A program made the position numbers and the translations under genes. This document shows positions 1 through 12,698 of a stretch of DNA of 64,000 bases, one piece after another (within the stretch, counting starts at the first letter, position 1; each line of letters starts with the position of its first letter). The stretch is from Zhengitettix transpicula (lineage: Eukaryota > Arthropoda > Insecta > Orthoptera > Tetrigidae). Location of the stretch: NCBI GenBank assembly GCA_037074705.1, contig CM073591.1, positions 31,228,587-31,292,586 on the forward strand, given 5' to 3'. The notes beneath the pieces are model-generated. The model searched no databases. It worked only from the letters and a program-made list of their open reading frames with translations, and was not told the DNA's origin.

Positions 1-5
1 TGCTC

Positions 6-119
6 TTTTTTTTAGTGACAGGCTACATGATGGTAAATCACGTGGTGGCAACTCGTCTTTAATACCGTAGGAAGGGATTCAAAGGGGGGGGGGATGCGGA
101 AGGGTAGAAAAAGGAAGCC
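6..119 (-). repeat. Family A retroelement copy, 3' end only
   Basis: A run of eight T (6-13) is followed by a degraded copy of the sequence seen at 25360, 39613, 39895, 56206 and 62174: ACAGGCTA, TGGCAACTC, GGAAGGGATT and GATGCGGAAGGGTAGA in the same order. The T run is the complement of a poly(A) tail, so the copy lies on the minus strand and is truncated at its 5' side. It is more diverged than the other copies, so it is probably older. The family is not recognised; it behaves like a SINE or a non-LTR 3' end. Confidence 0.7.
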
Positions 120-630
120 ACTTGAAACGGAATCGTAAAGTTTCGACCTAAATTTATCTGCATAAACAAACAAATATGAGATGAAATTAAACTTATGGAA
201 GGCTGCCAGGTTAGATGAAGGCTGTCCAAACTGGTCCTTCAATGACCCTCTTTAAAAAGTTTTTTGCGATATATCCCCTAATTATTTCTTATAATTCATA
301 AATAGTGCTTCGTATGAAGTTGAAGTTGTCAGGACAACCCAATAAAAAAACAAAACATATATATTTTATTTCCCTTTTACTGACTTATACGTAAAGGTAA
401 TATAAATATTTAATGCGGTGGCTGTGGTTGATTCTTTTCAGTAACACTATTTATGTTAAGTGTAAAATTAGTCAATAAAATTAGCCTATAATATCGCTCG
501 CTTACTCGTATTTTTTAAAATTAATTGTTTCCGCGACTAAATAATGCTTCAAGAAAATAATAACCAGGGAAAGCTAAAAAAAATCATGGTTAAGTGACAT
601 GGGTTGATTTTACGTATTTATGCGAACATA
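120..630. other. No gene seen
   Basis: AT-rich DNA with stops in all frames and no repeat family that recurs in the window. Confidence 0.6.
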
Positions 631-631
631 T

Positions 632-720
632 TTATTCTAAAAGATGACGACAGAACTTGTAGTCGTCGAAACGTCGCGGTTGGTTGGTATCCATGTGAAA
701 CCCGAGAACTCTTTCTGCGT
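632..720 (+). repeat. Penelope-type hammerhead repeat, single copy
   Basis: Stem II GACGAC (645-650) / GTCGTC (662-667) is followed by box 2 GAAACGTC (668-675). The downstream block around GTGAAACCCGAGAACT matches the block after the hammerhead at 10554-10642. Box 1 is degraded: AAAAGA stands where CTGAAGA is expected. Same family as the inverted pair at 10366-10642, so a decayed terminal fragment of a Penelope-like element is the best reading. Confidence 0.55.
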
Positions 721-867
721 CCTTAAAAATTAATAAATTTGTCAAAACCATTTATTTGAAAATTGATATTTTCTTAGAAATTATTCCTTCGGCGGATTTC
801 CGCGCGCCCTTAATAAAGCGACATGACATTCGACTTCAGATGTGTGGATAAGACACCCCTATGGAAA

Positions 868-916
868 TCTATATATATATCTATCTATCTATCTATCTAT
901 CTATATATATATATAT
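868..916. repeat. TATC/TATA microsatellite
   Basis: Six CTAT repeats flanked on both sides by TA repeats. The open frame read across it is an artefact of the repeat. Confidence 0.95.
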
Positions 917-1047
917 TGTGGCAATTAAAAGCGGCAGAAAATACACAAGTTGTACACAAGAATGTGGCAAGAATGCAATGTTTGTGATTATTGTAGGTTG
1001 TTGGCTCGCTAGAAGCGTTGTGTGTGTGTTCTTCAGTCGTCGTGGAA

Positions 1048-1093
1048 GTATAGCTGTGAACAGACGAAAAGTATAGCTGTGAACAGACGAAAA
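1048..1093. repeat. Two-copy tandem duplication of 23 bp
   Basis: GTATAGCTGTGAACAGACGA plus AAA occurs twice back to back with no mismatch. It looks like a recent local slippage or duplication event. Confidence 0.9.
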
Positions 1094-1970
1094 GTAAAAT
1101 ATCCAGATGTCTGGATGCTTGTTGTACAACAGCTAAAATAGAACAGTTTTTTTTACAAGTTGCAGTCTGCGAGATAAATACGTAAATATTCAACGCTAAA
1201 CATTTTGAGTGCAGAGTATAAATTATTCTATTACTGATTTAGACCATTGTCTTCGATTTTTGGAAGCCAGGCAACTGCATTCAGCAGTTAATAAACGTCG
1301 GAACGAGAGAATAACATTTCCCAAACGAACTGTGAACCATTTTGTCAAACTAAAAATTGTTATTAGAATCAGTGTTATAAAAATGGCCTGTCTATAATTG
1401 CAATAAATGTGTGTGTGTGTACGAACGAGTCAAATTTCCTTGAGTACCAGAGAGAGTAAGTTAAAATTTCACAGAATTATTATTTGCAAACTCATAAGTA
1501 AAGGTATTATCGTCAGATTTATAATTTCGTTGAGAATTTAAAGTCATTTTATGTTTTTTTTACATCTACTGATGAATTAAGTCCATCACAGCTTCATAAA
1601 AATTTCTTTGTTAACACGTATTTCTTTATTAAAGGCCCAGTAAACGCCCCTGAGAAAGAGTAAAATTACATTGTCAAATATTAATAAATAATATAAATTG
1701 AAGTTAATTTCTTAACAACTATTGTATTCATTTGATAACTTATGTAAATTTAATTGTTTCTGCGTTAATAAATTAATTTGTTTGTCTACTTTAAAATCTT
1801 GATTAATATTATAGCAACCTATCAGTTTTAATATTTAAATTACAAAAAATTGACGCATTAATGTGTGGCTTTAACTTTCATTAATTTGTGATTACTTCAA
1901 ATTAGCGTCATCATCGTGTGGCACATTTTAACCTTCTTTCTATTTAATTTTCTTTAATTTGTGATCACCA

Positions 1971-2001
<31 letters not shown>

Positions 2002-4786
2002 TTTGCAATAGATTTTAATATCTAACAATTACATTAATTAAAAATTCAATATAATTTTAAAACAGAAAGAATTATCAAGGACAGCTTTGGGAAAACCCCT
2101 GGTTTAGATCAACCTACGATTTATTCCAGAATATCTACAAAGCCATTAAATTATGGGCAGTACGAAAAACACTGAAACATCTTCATCTTAATTTTTGTGT
2201 CGTTCGAAGGCAGCATTAATTCTTCATGTCCGCATTGGAACATATGAGATAAGATGTAGAATATGAGTTTGAAAGAACGCAAGGTCTACCGTGAAATAAA
2301 AATACTACAAAATTAATAATTTTCACAATTGAATCAAATATAAATAATTTATAGGCTCTGTGACTGTTCACATAGAGATTTTTAAAGTCGTGTGACACAG
2401 GAACACAAAGTTTCGATTTCCAGTTCCGTCATTATCGTCAGGGTATTTTTCATGGTGACTGTATTCAAACCCATTTTCATCTTAATTCCATTATCCGAGC
2501 GTCTTCCAGAATTTGACACTTAAAACAAGTGTTGGAGTCCCTCAGTAGATTTTATAACCATATTTTTCAAATATTTGGAACGGAACTGCAAACAAAATTC
2601 TGTTTAATCACATGTTAAAAAGGTAACTTGCCCTATTTTACTTAATTATAATTATATAAATTTTAAGGCTGAACTAATTGAATTACCATATCCCCGTGAA
2701 ATGATAACTGACTTTCCAGACAGGTAATAAGTTGAGAAGAATGAGAAGTAGAAATGAAACGCAATGGGAAGATTTATTTGGATTGACAATAGAATTTCAA
2801 TCAGTACCGAAATGAATCCGTTCTCATGTTTCCCCCAAATAGATTTCGTCCCCCCTGAGAAACACATAAAACACGGATAGCCCAAGGGCGAGCGTTTTTT
2901 TTTAATAACTGCGAATCTAATCACATTACCAGGCTCATAAATCGACCCTTTCACGTCCCAGGGAGGCAATTTATTAGAGTGGCTCTTCTAATGTCTTATA
3001 AATATACCGGAGCGTCATGTGGGGGCAAGCTGGCTGATGGATGCTGGCAGCTCCTTGCCTCCTGCTGTCAGGAGCCGATCGTGCCCATAACTTCTCCAGG
3101 AAACTGGACAACAAAATCTTAAAACATGAATCCCCGAACCAGACTCGGACTGTCATTCTCATTCACCAAGATAGATGGCAGTCGCTGACTAATATGTTTG
3201 CCATAAAACATACTCCTATCTGTTACATATTCACAGGGAGATGTTATTAAGGGAATCAAAGACACGTGATATAAAACCACGAGAACTGATCTGACCGTGG
3301 GAACAAATGTACCATTCCTTCGTTGGAAGGTATAAAAAAAAAAGATTCAACAAAGCCGTATAGTGTAAGACACTCATACATGATATTTTTGTGAGTCTGT
3401 CACTCCTCCTGGTATTTATGTGTTGTTCGGTAGCGTGATTTAAGGGGTTTTGAGGTGTTTTTCTTTAACCAAGCCTACAATTAACATTAATATAATAAAT
3501 TATTGTGAGAATGGATTTCTTACTCCAATTACATTCAAAATTGTGGCAGATACAATGAAACCAAATTCGGTACAACTGCAATAACATTTTACAAGAAATT
3601 TGACACTTTTCCCACAGGCTGGCTGACACTGACTATAAGAATTTAATGTAATTAAAAATCCAACATAAATAAATCGGCCAAAATTATAAAATTAATATAG
3701 TAACTGACAAAAATACAGCTATACAACCTTTCACCTTTAATTTAGGACTTTTTCAGTTGGCAAATTATTTGAAGTATTACAGATAATTTTTATAGATTGC
3801 CAAATTCTTGAAATACTATTAGTCAAATATTGATGTTATATAAATTAATTTTAGATAGAGCATGCCATTGAAGTTGTAGACAAAATTATTCATACAACAT
3901 CAATTTTGGACTGATATTAATAGAAGAATTTGGAAATGCATAATAATTATTAATAATACTCAAACTAAATTGTACACATGGAAAAGGTCGAAATGTTTTG
4001 TAGTTGTATATTTGTCATTTACTTTATTTAATATAAATTAAAAAATTGTATTATTTCAGATAATTATAATGTACGTCCACTTCGTTCAAACAAAATAGAA
4101 GAAAAAGATTTTTGAGCGTTTAATTTTTATTTGACATTTTAGCAAGCACAATTTATTCATTTCATTCTTACGCTTCACCTAAACTTAAAATTTTCCAGTT
4201 GTTTATTCAGAAATTAAAAATACGTATCTCTGCTTTTGATTCCCCTAAATCTTATTTTATGAACATTGAATGAATCAGAAACATATTTTCTTTCCACCTG
4301 GGAACTAATAACATCTTATGATTGTTTCTAACTGTATTCATGGAAGTCATTCACTATTCCACCATGTTTTGTTCAACTCATGATTTGATTTAATTTATGC
4401 TAAATTCCCAAACCAGAGAAAATATTTACTATAATTCTTTTACCTCTGATACTAAACACTTGAACTAAATTTTCCTCAAGTATCTAAGCAAGATGATGCA
4501 ATTCAACCTACAACCTACAACTTAAACCAAACGGGAATTCCTGGTTTCCGACTGAAAATAAGCTCATTCTGAAAAACTGAATGAATTAGTATCGACAATT
4601 TTGGTCTTAGTTATGTAGGAACATCGTCCGTACTGAAATTATTACTATACCCGTTAATTTTTGTTTATAAACGCCTGAAGATTAAATTTTGATCAAACCC
4701 GTAGGTTTTCATCTATTTTGTTTTAAAAAAATTGATTAAGTGGTTGATCAACTGAAAGTTCCTTGAATTACTTAATTTTGAATGCC
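1094..4786. other. No gene seen; AT-rich DNA with an AT microsatellite
   Basis: No open frame here has recognisable protein features. A (AT)n run lies at about 1970-1996. I see no window-level repeat, RNA gene or clear promoter. Confidence 0.6.
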
Positions 4787-5039
4787 AATTCAGACAAAAA
4801 GGTAATATAAATACCACACAACGTATCTGGGATCGATAGGTGGTAAGAAGGGCCTAGAGCGACACAACTGCACAGGTCAGTTGACAACACTCGACAGCGA
4901 CGAAACGTAACAACAATGGGAGAGCCGAAGGGTTGGAGTAACAATAAGGGAGCAACGCCAATGGGAAAACAGAAGGTTTATCGTAATAATAAGTTATCAT
5001 TGAGTTTCATAGTGTCTGTTTGTACGTAAATAGCTGTGA

Positions 5040-5285
5040 TGTTTGATTTAATGTGAAGCATCTCTGGAATTGTACCTGGTGTCAATGTCTAAATTCTTAG
5101 CATTTTGCCAATCAAATGTATGTTTAGAACTGTTTATATGTTTGGAGACTACAGATTGTTTATCAATGGGAATGGTATTAAATATATGTTCTTTGATGCG
5201 TGTATTAAGGGAACGTTTTGTTTGCCCTATGTAGCAGGAATTACAATTAGAGCAAGTGATTTTGTAAACAACTCAATGTTTGCTG
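5040..5285 (-). pseudogene. Penelope-like GIY-YIG endonuclease remnant
   Basis: Read on the minus strand, positions 5266 to 5183 give YKITCSNCNSCYIGQTKR followed by a short stretch ending in RIKEHI. The cysteine-rich lead-in, the YIGQT core with the downstream conserved R, and the later EH are the hallmark of the GIY-YIG nuclease domain at the C-terminus of Penelope-like retrotransposons; in that family this domain nicks target DNA. Further downstream a HTFDWQNAKNLD stretch fits the tail of the domain. The frame has an in-frame stop just before the motif (about 5275-5280) and no usable start, so it is a pseudogene fragment. It is enclosed by inverted hammerhead ends of the same element. Confidence 0.75.
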
Positions 5286-5347
5286 AAGGTGTCAAGTAAT
5301 TCAGTGTTTTTAACTGACCAGTGCAGTTGTGTCGCTCTAGGCTCTTC

Positions 5348-5396
5348 TTAGCACCTGACGAAAGAGACAAGGATCCCAGAAACGTTGTGTGGTATT
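5348..5396 (+). ncRNA. Hammerhead-type ribozyme motif (Penelope type)
   Basis: Box 1 CTGACGA is at 5355-5361 and box 2 GAAACGTT at 5379-5386. Stem I is GCAC (5351-5354) with GTGT (5387-5390), four pairs including one G-U. Stem II is weakened: GAGA faces TCCC. Predicted cleavage is after 5386. Stem III would be the self-complementary AACGTT, as in the minimal Penelope hammerheads that are thought to act as dimers. Activity is unproven. Confidence 0.6.
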
Positions 5397-5443
5397 TATA
5401 TTACCCTTTTTTTGTCTGAATTGGCTATCTTACTTATTCATTA

Positions 5444-7348
5444 ATTTTCAACCAGATGTTTTTTTTTTCATTTTACTTAATTTTGGATAAATACGTGAGG
5501 AAAATTAGTTCAAGTGTTTAATGTTAGGATGATAAACGCGGAATTATGGATTTAATTAAATATAAAATAAAATATTCAGTCCAATGTAAATTATTAAAAA
5601 AATTCAAAGTATAATTTTTAATTTTCGCGAAATTCTAACCATTACAACTAATACCTGGGTTGAGAGGGAGAAATATTTACCAGTTGATACGAAACTTTTG
5701 TTGCAGCTCAGTTTTAAACGGCTGTATCTGCAAATCAATAGTGAATTGTCGGAAATATAATTGAATCCAGTCTGTACTCTTTGCAATTAGTGAAACACGT
5801 TCACGAAACAGTTGGCACATTACGTGAAGAGCCATAATGGCTGTCGTAATCACCTATCGTTGGGATGGTTGTTACCCAGATTGATAGAGCAACGCTCAAA
5901 TAACTGCAATTACCAGAGGATGGCGCTAATGTGATCACGTAGACAGGCAGCTATTTTAGGCGGGAACCACGCGGCTCTCGCTCAGTGCGACTGTCACAAA
6001 GTTACAGTTTCCTGAAAATGTTTAATATAAATTTAATTATTTTCCTCGCGATTTTTATATTATTACAATACCAACATTTTCGTGGTGGCATGATCAATTA
6101 AATATTTTACTGATTCTGTGAATTAATTTATTGATTATGTTCTCGGCTCTGGTGTGTGTGATTTTTTGGCCCACAGGCAGGCCGGAATCGAATCGTCGTT
6201 GACTCTAATTTCCTTTACGTAAATGGGTCGTCGCAGTTAGCAAGCAAAACTTCCCCGGTGGGTGATTTGTATGCGACTTTGAATGTGCTGCATTCCCGGA
6301 GAAGACTACACTGCCTATTCATGACTCGAAATAAAAAAACGCAGGCGCTAAAACGAAAAACAGCCACAGGACATACGAGCCTTTGTCTCTCTGGAAACCG
6401 GTTTTTATTCGGATCAAATGACCTTAAATATAAATTATCGGTGCTCCTTTTTTGCTTCTGCTTTGTTTTTGGCTGGCCACAGATAGGACGGCGACTGTTC
6501 TACGGAAGTTAAAAAAGATTGGAAAAGTTATATATATATATATAGATTCTACACTATATAAGTTAAAAACTCTCAAGTACGTTAAACTAAGGAACTTTAT
6601 TTGAAAATGTAATAAGGTTAACAACACCAATAACACGATACTATATATATATATTACGTAGTAAAATAATAGAACAGTAAGGTTGAAAGTGCGCCGAATT
6701 CTGTTTTTATAAAACAGCCAATTCGTTATAATTTCACACAGATAGAAAAAACTTATTTCAATATGCACCTCATATGTGAAGGACTCTTGGATATTATAAA
6801 TTTTTTGGGTCGTAATTAGCAGAAATTTGGGAGTATCTCTAGTGCAAGAGATAAAATGACACAATTAAAAATATAATTAATTTTTTATTATAACCCCCCC
6901 ACAGACATTTTAATCATTTCAAAATTAATTATAAAAATTAGGTTGATGAAGATTGATTACAGGTCTGTGGTGTTATATTACAAAAACTCCTAATTAAAAA
7001 TCAGTTCCTAAAATAGGCGAAAATTGTTCTTTTAAAATTATAATTTAATTAATCAAACTACATTTTTCAGCTCTTATGTGGACCCTCATCGGACTTTTTT
7101 CACCCGTTATCAGTTAAATTCTTATTTTAAAAATAAGGTTTCGGCTGTTTTATTTATTCAACAGTTTAAACTATACAGACCGTAAAGAAATTTTGTTCCC
7201 AATTATTCTCCAAGCAGGAGGAAAATAATACATGTATCCTTTCGTATCTCTTTGTCTGTCCGTCTGTCTGTTTAATTTTAATTGCAACAGAGTGATTCCC
7301 TACTTCCGAAATCAAAGAGAAAACACATTGGGGTTTATAAAATATAAA
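5444..7348. other. No gene seen
   Basis: Mostly AT-rich with two short (TA)n runs near 6530 and 6641. Open frames at 6258-6512 and 6424-6864 overlap each other on opposite strands and show no domain. Confidence 0.55.
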
Positions 7349-7501
7349 ACGTCTGTGTTAAAAGTATAATAATTAGATAAAGAAGTAGCCTAATAAACAG
7401 ACAAAAATAACTGAAAATAACAAAGATAGCAACATTTTTGCGTGTTATTTATTTAAAACTTATTTTGGTCTGTTATTAAGCTATTTATTTATTAATTATT
7501 A
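7349..7501. repeat. Small palindromic (foldback) repeat
   Basis: The left arm TAATAATTAGATAAAGAAGT (from 7367) through ACAGACAAAAATAA is answered by TTATTTTGGTCTGTTATT and TTATTAATTATTA on the right (7460-7501). Its left flank GTCTGTGTTAAAAGT recurs at 39451. The arm words also occur after the hammerhead at 13782, so this looks like a foldback made from the end of that Penelope-like family with the ribozyme lost. Confidence 0.55.
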
Positions 7502-7779
7502 GAGAATATGTTTTATTTCAATTCTTTCAGAGTCGTTTTTGTATAAGGATCAGTATACGAGTGAACTTAACAATTATATTTGGGAGTCGCAGGACCTGTT
7601 ATAAATGGAATATGAGATTAATTTTGTATATTTCATTAATAAAAAAAATTTTCAATGAGAACTACGTGTATGTAATATGAATGCATATTTGGAACTTCCC
7701 AATGCACGTGTAGTTTAATAACTAAAATATGTTTTGAAGAGCACAGTGGAAGTTTTTTTTTTGTTGTAAAGAAGAGAAA

Positions 7780-8070
7780 ATGGCTGCTCCAGCCTTAATT
7801 AGGATTCCATTCCGGAATTTTCTTGGGATGTTAGTCGCAGCAACAGATTTCTCTAAATGTGATTGTCTCGCTATTTTAAACCGGCTCATACGTCAGTGAA
7901 TTAAATTGTGCGACGTTGCAGCATTGTGGCATATAATGAACACACGACGACGCAGGAGCCGGCGGGAATTGCCTGCAATCACACGCTACCTGCGGGATCA
8001 ACGCCAAGGCTTTTGTTCGTCACAGAGACAGTCAATTAATTGCAGCCGGATCGCAAAATAATCTGAATCA
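7780..8070. promoter_or_regulatory. GC-richer block, possible enhancer
   Basis: This block is more GC- and CpG-rich than its surroundings and is not part of any repeat seen here. It holds a homeodomain-like core TTAATTAGGATT, a TEAD/ETS-like CATTCCGGAA, and TCAATTAATTG. No open frame runs through it. The mix resembles a conserved non-coding element, but that is inference from composition and short motifs only. Confidence 0.25.
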
Positions 8071-10365
8071 ATGATATGCTTAGGATAAAGCGACTAACAT
8101 GTCATCGCTCACCCTGACCTCAAATTAAAAAGAGACCATTTTATGGTCCAATGTCAGTCACTATGTCGTCGTTTTTACCCTATTTTGCTACAGTAATTAG
8201 GAAATAGGTCGGTGAGCATTATTAAATATATAAAGACCCTATTCATTAAGTTTTAATCCTTAGAAATTACTATTAATAACGACAATACCAAACTGATTCG
8301 TTAAATTATTGAATAGTAATTATTCATCTTAGTATTTGAATTAATGAATGAAACAATAAACATTTCGTCGCATTCCTAATTTTTCCTTGTAACTTTATAA
8401 TGGCCTCGCAATACAAATATTACATGACCCTATACGCAAATGATGCTTGAATGTAATGCATAATATTGTATGTTAGCGTCATAGATCTCAATTACTGTAA
8501 TAAACTATAGATCATATTGTTTGGACAATACATATTTAAATTAAATATTAAAGGTGATTTCAAAATTAATCCAAATTAAATTCCAATCAGAAACTAAGGC
8601 AAGGCAATATAAATTATAATATACATATACACGATGGGCAGAGAAATCTGAAAGTGACTAAGAGAAAGATAGGTTTCAACGAGATTTTATGTGAATATAA
8701 TAGTCCTGCAAGTAAAAAATAGTGACGGAAGAGCAATTATACCACGACAAATAACTGTTAAACACCTACGTGTTTAATAAAATACTTAATTAAAAAAGCA
8801 AAAATCTAAACAGACAAATTAAAAAAGGCAATCTATAAAATATACTTTTAATCAATAATTCTGCATTCTAAGTAAAGTAAGCCGTGCAGTGTCCTAATTA
8901 CAACCATTCAAGTACTCAGCCAAACAACGTACATTTTAATATACTTTATTGCCATTATCCAATTTTTGTACATTTAAATATACTGAGATACATATACCCC
9001 TAAAACCTTGATATAGAGCTAATAAATATTTTTCAGTGAATGCCGAAAAATATTACATCAATGGTGTAACGTGGACCTGTTTCTTTTTTTTAAAAAAAGC
9101 ATGTAGGAACAATTTTCAACACTTGACTAACAATTAATTCATAGAAAATGATGGAATAATAAGCATCCGCGTCTATTTGTCAACCTTAACGCACGTATAA
9201 GATTTTATTCGATGGAATCCTCCATGTGCAAGTTCCTTGCAGAGCCCCTGCGACGATACCCGCCCGCGCTACAGACTAGAGCCTGGTGCTGGTATTTATT
9301 GCTACAGCTAGTCGATTGTTTGCCGCTATCTCTCGTGATTGTTTGATGGTCGCTGGGCCATAACATATTTATCGATCTGCGCAGCGGCAGCATTTAGCTA
9401 ACTGTCGCTGGACAAGCCGGTGGTCCGACGCGATCACGCAGACCTGATTTATAGCTACAAGGAGACGTGGACTATGCGGACAACTAGACGACTCAACTCG
9501 CGACATCAAACCCCTCTTGTCTTCGCCAAGATTTAATAGAACAAGAAATCAGTTACCATCCAATATATACAGATTTCCATGGAAACTTTGGTTTAAGAGT
9601 AATTTTCATTTTTTTTCAATTATAAGAAATTAATTGTTCAGTCTCCTAACAATTTGAATTATAAAATAATACTTTTTTTCAAAAAAAAAGCAACGAATTC
9701 GAGTTAAATAATTTTAAATAAAAATCAATTATCTAGAACCACTTCAATTGATTCGCTATTACAAATTGTGATAAAGAGCTCGATTTATTATTTCAGAAAT
9801 CATATTAACATTATTAAAACCTGCTCTCATGACGTATGGTACATATTACTGGGCAAGAATTAGTTTCATCCGTCTCCAAACATACAAACCAAATAGTTTA
9901 CTACATCAGAGGATCTTAGTACTCAAGAGTTTGTTAATAAGTTAACACAGCTGAGTCTCATATTAATAGTTATATGCATCTGACTTCAATTGAATAGTAA
10001 ATGGATAAACCAGCCAACGTTTAATTAAATGAAAATTAGTACCATGTGTCATTATTTTATTATGGTACCTTTTGAGGTGTAAATATAACAAAACTGGTAA
10101 GTAGTAATAATTTTTATTTTATTGTATTATCATTTTTTAACATGTTGGTTTCTTTATTAATTCATGATTATAATTGTTATAAAGATAAGATAAGGTTATA
10201 CGAGTAAGAGATATAGATTTACTCAAAAAAAATTTATTCCATGGAAATATTTTTTTAGAACCACGCATTTCTATTTTTATTGTAGTTGAGTTTACACAAA
10301 CCCTTTTTTTTACAATTTTTGCCTTCTTTATAACCGTGGAAATAGTAATATTCGTCCATGAAACC
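8071..10365. other. No gene seen; one GC-richer patch at about 9200-9500
   Basis: AT-rich DNA without recognisable coding or repeats. The 9200-9500 patch has CpG-containing, non-repetitive sequence (for example GCCATAACATATTTATCGAT) but no protein features I can name. Confidence 0.5.
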
Positions 10366-10642
10366 ACGTTAATCGTTGGATAAACAATTCTCGGTTTTCA
10401 CACGGGTATAATACATTAAGACGCGACGTTTCGACGACTAAAATCTCTGTCGTATTCTAGGCGAAGTAATTATTTTCATAATAACCATCACCTTACGGTT
10501 ATTCAAAATAAGCACTCGGTCACGGAAATCTCAGCGTATTATTTTATTCGTCGAAGATGACGACAAAGCTTTTAGTCGTCGAAACGTCGCGTCGTAATAT
10601 ATTATACCCGTGTGAAAACCGAGAACTGTTTATCCAACAATT
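10366..10642. repeat. Foldback pair of Penelope-type hammerhead ends
   Basis: The left arm GTTGGATAAACAATTCTCGG followed by TTTTCACACGGGTATAATAC and GACGTTTCGACGACTA is complementary to the right arm, TAGTCGTCGAAACGTC ... TATACCCGTGTGAAAACCGA ... TGTTTATCCAAC. Each arm has the box-2/stem-II core GTCGTCGAAACGTC facing outward (minus at the left, plus at 10571-10585). Box 1 is imperfect in both arms (TCGAAGA on the right). The central spacer 10467-10545 is itself repeated inverted at 11004-11082. Confidence 0.7.
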
Positions 10643-11003
10643 ACACCGGGAAAATCGTCAATCGCTGAACGTTAATCGTTAATCGATATTTCACTTAATA
10701 TCGATCTACTTTGTTTAGAACAGTGTTGGCATACTTCTGTATATATATAGAGGTTAATATAAGTCGTTTACAACTGTATTGACAATGGTGAATATGTTAC
10801 ATCCTGAATATAGTTTAGGTTTATTCCCATAATTATGCGCTGGATAATGAGGCTGTGGCTAGTAATGGCAACTGAGCGAAACGTACCTATTTCGGCGAAA
10901 TTAGTTAATTACTCTTCCAGGTGGACACAATTCTCAGATAAAGAGAACGTATTGAAATTTGACATTTGCTAATTTACGTTCGTAATACAGTGTCTCGACA
11001 TAT

Positions 11004-11082
11004 AAAATAATACGCTGAGACTTCCGTAACCCAGTGCTTATTTTGAATAACCGTAAGGTGATGGTTATTATGAAAATAATTA
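11004..11082 (-). repeat. Inverted second copy of the 10467-10545 segment
   Basis: By eye, 76 of 79 positions match the reverse complement of 10467-10545, including CACCTTACGGTTATTC and CTCAGCGTATTATTTT. The two copies lie 458 bp apart, so with the hammerhead foldback they form a larger nested inverted structure. Confidence 0.85.
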
Positions 11083-12698
11083 ATATTTTATTGGAACAGA
11101 TGGATAACATATGATATACAGTGGGGAAATAAAGTTTATTCTTTGTGAAGTGTTTATACAGTTGCCGCCAGCGGATGATTAGAATTTATGTGTAAGTCAA
11201 GCTTTCTAAGAACAAGTTTTGTTAAGCGCGGCCGATTCTCTTCTGGAGAGCCGCTGTGCTGGGAGGTTTTTCTCTGCTACTGTATTGCCTTCGTAGTTCC
11301 ACCACGTTAGATAATCCGTGATGTGTGCCACTGAACCATTTAAATGTTGATATAAAAAGGAACAAATATTCTGTATAAGGAGTTTTAAAGTGGTTTCGAT
11401 GCGGAGAAACATTAAGGGGAACGTGTAGGCTACAAACACACCTCTTAATAATATCTACAGATATTTAAAACCATTTTTATTTATAATCATTAAAGAGCTA
11501 ATTTTTATTTTGTCTAGCATTAATTTTCCCCGAATGAAAATCAACCTCGGATGGATTGATTTATAAATTTACCCACCGCGTGCTAATGTGAAGCGCATAC
11601 CACACCACGTTGTTGTTTATCGAGCTAACTGTTTGCGAGTATAATGAGACACATTTAAGGATATTGCAGATATTATTATGCAGATTGTCGCGTTCATCAG
11701 TCACGGCGGTGACAACTTTATGGACACAGCGTGGCCATAGTGCCTTCTGACCTTGGCATTCCGAGCAACCGCTCTCTCCACAAAAACTCTCTCTCCTTCT
11801 GCTCCTTGACGACATCAGAATGTTCGATAAATGCCACATTTACGGAAACGCTTACTGCAATGTACCATTGAATGTATAACACACACTCGTCTGGGATTAT
11901 TCTCACGCGAGTGAGCGAGAAACTTGAAATTGTCTCACTGTCGTGGATCAAAAATAATTTTGTCGCTTGGCAACAGAAAAAAAAAAAACAATTCCGTTGA
12001 AGATTACTCAAAACCGAAAACGCACAAATTAAGTAAAATTTAATTATGATCATAACTGCTAAATTTATTTTTAATTTTCTTTGTATGTAACTTTAAAACC
12101 AGTTTATCTGTGGTCAATTTTCATGTTTTTGGTAACTGGGGTTAAGGCTGTGGGAGAATAGACTCTCTGACTGTGTCAGTCCTAAATCCAGAATATGTGA
12201 TGTAAGGTGACAGGTCCTTAATAGGCTGTCGAGCGAAGGAGAATAAAAATAGATGTTTTTGGTGCTAATTACGCGACTTATTTAGATATATGGGCTGAAA
12301 AGCTCGTAGAGGGGCATTCGCTTTCGATTTGAGTCATATTGTTTTATATATATATAAAAAAATTCACCGTTTAAACAGTTTATTTTCCAAATTCAGATTC
12401 TAAAAGATTTGTTTATAGAAACGGAAAAAAAAACCTTTCTTTTCACGAGTGATACATAAACAAAAAAGTGAGGGTGATTGTAGTGATCCTCATTAATGCG
12501 ATTCGTCACCCAAACCTGAATTTCCTTTTCCAAGACCTAAACGAGTAACTCCGACGGGTGGAAACGCATATGGCGGATGGAATAATTTCGCGACAAGGAC
12601 ACCGAGATTAAGCTTCTTTGAAATCGACACGTACGTCACCTCTTAAGACGAAATAACCTACCGGTACTTCCTTAAATTACCTCATCACTCAACGCCCG
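11083..12698. other. No gene seen
   Basis: Two overlapping minus-strand frames (11561-11839, 11718-12053) show no domain or homologous repeat. Otherwise AT-rich. Confidence 0.5.

Larger units (their letters stand above)
4787..5443. mobile_element. Decayed Penelope-like composite with inverted hammerhead ends
   Basis: The two ends are inverted copies of one sequence. On the left GCCAATTCAGACAAAAAGG and AATATAAATACCACACAACG are seen; the complement is found at the right end running to TTTGTCTGAATTGGC. Next to each end lies the shared block around GACACAACTGCAC...GTCAGTTGACA. The right arm has a good hammerhead motif; the left has a broken one. Between them a minus-strand GIY-YIG remnant (5040-5285) identifies the source as a Penelope-like retroelement. 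There is no intact coding frame and no reverse-transcriptase part in this piece. Confidence 0.7.

Noticed and set aside
5105..5299. Plus-strand 64-codon frame
   Set aside because: It is the antisense shadow of the minus-strand GIY-YIG remnant.
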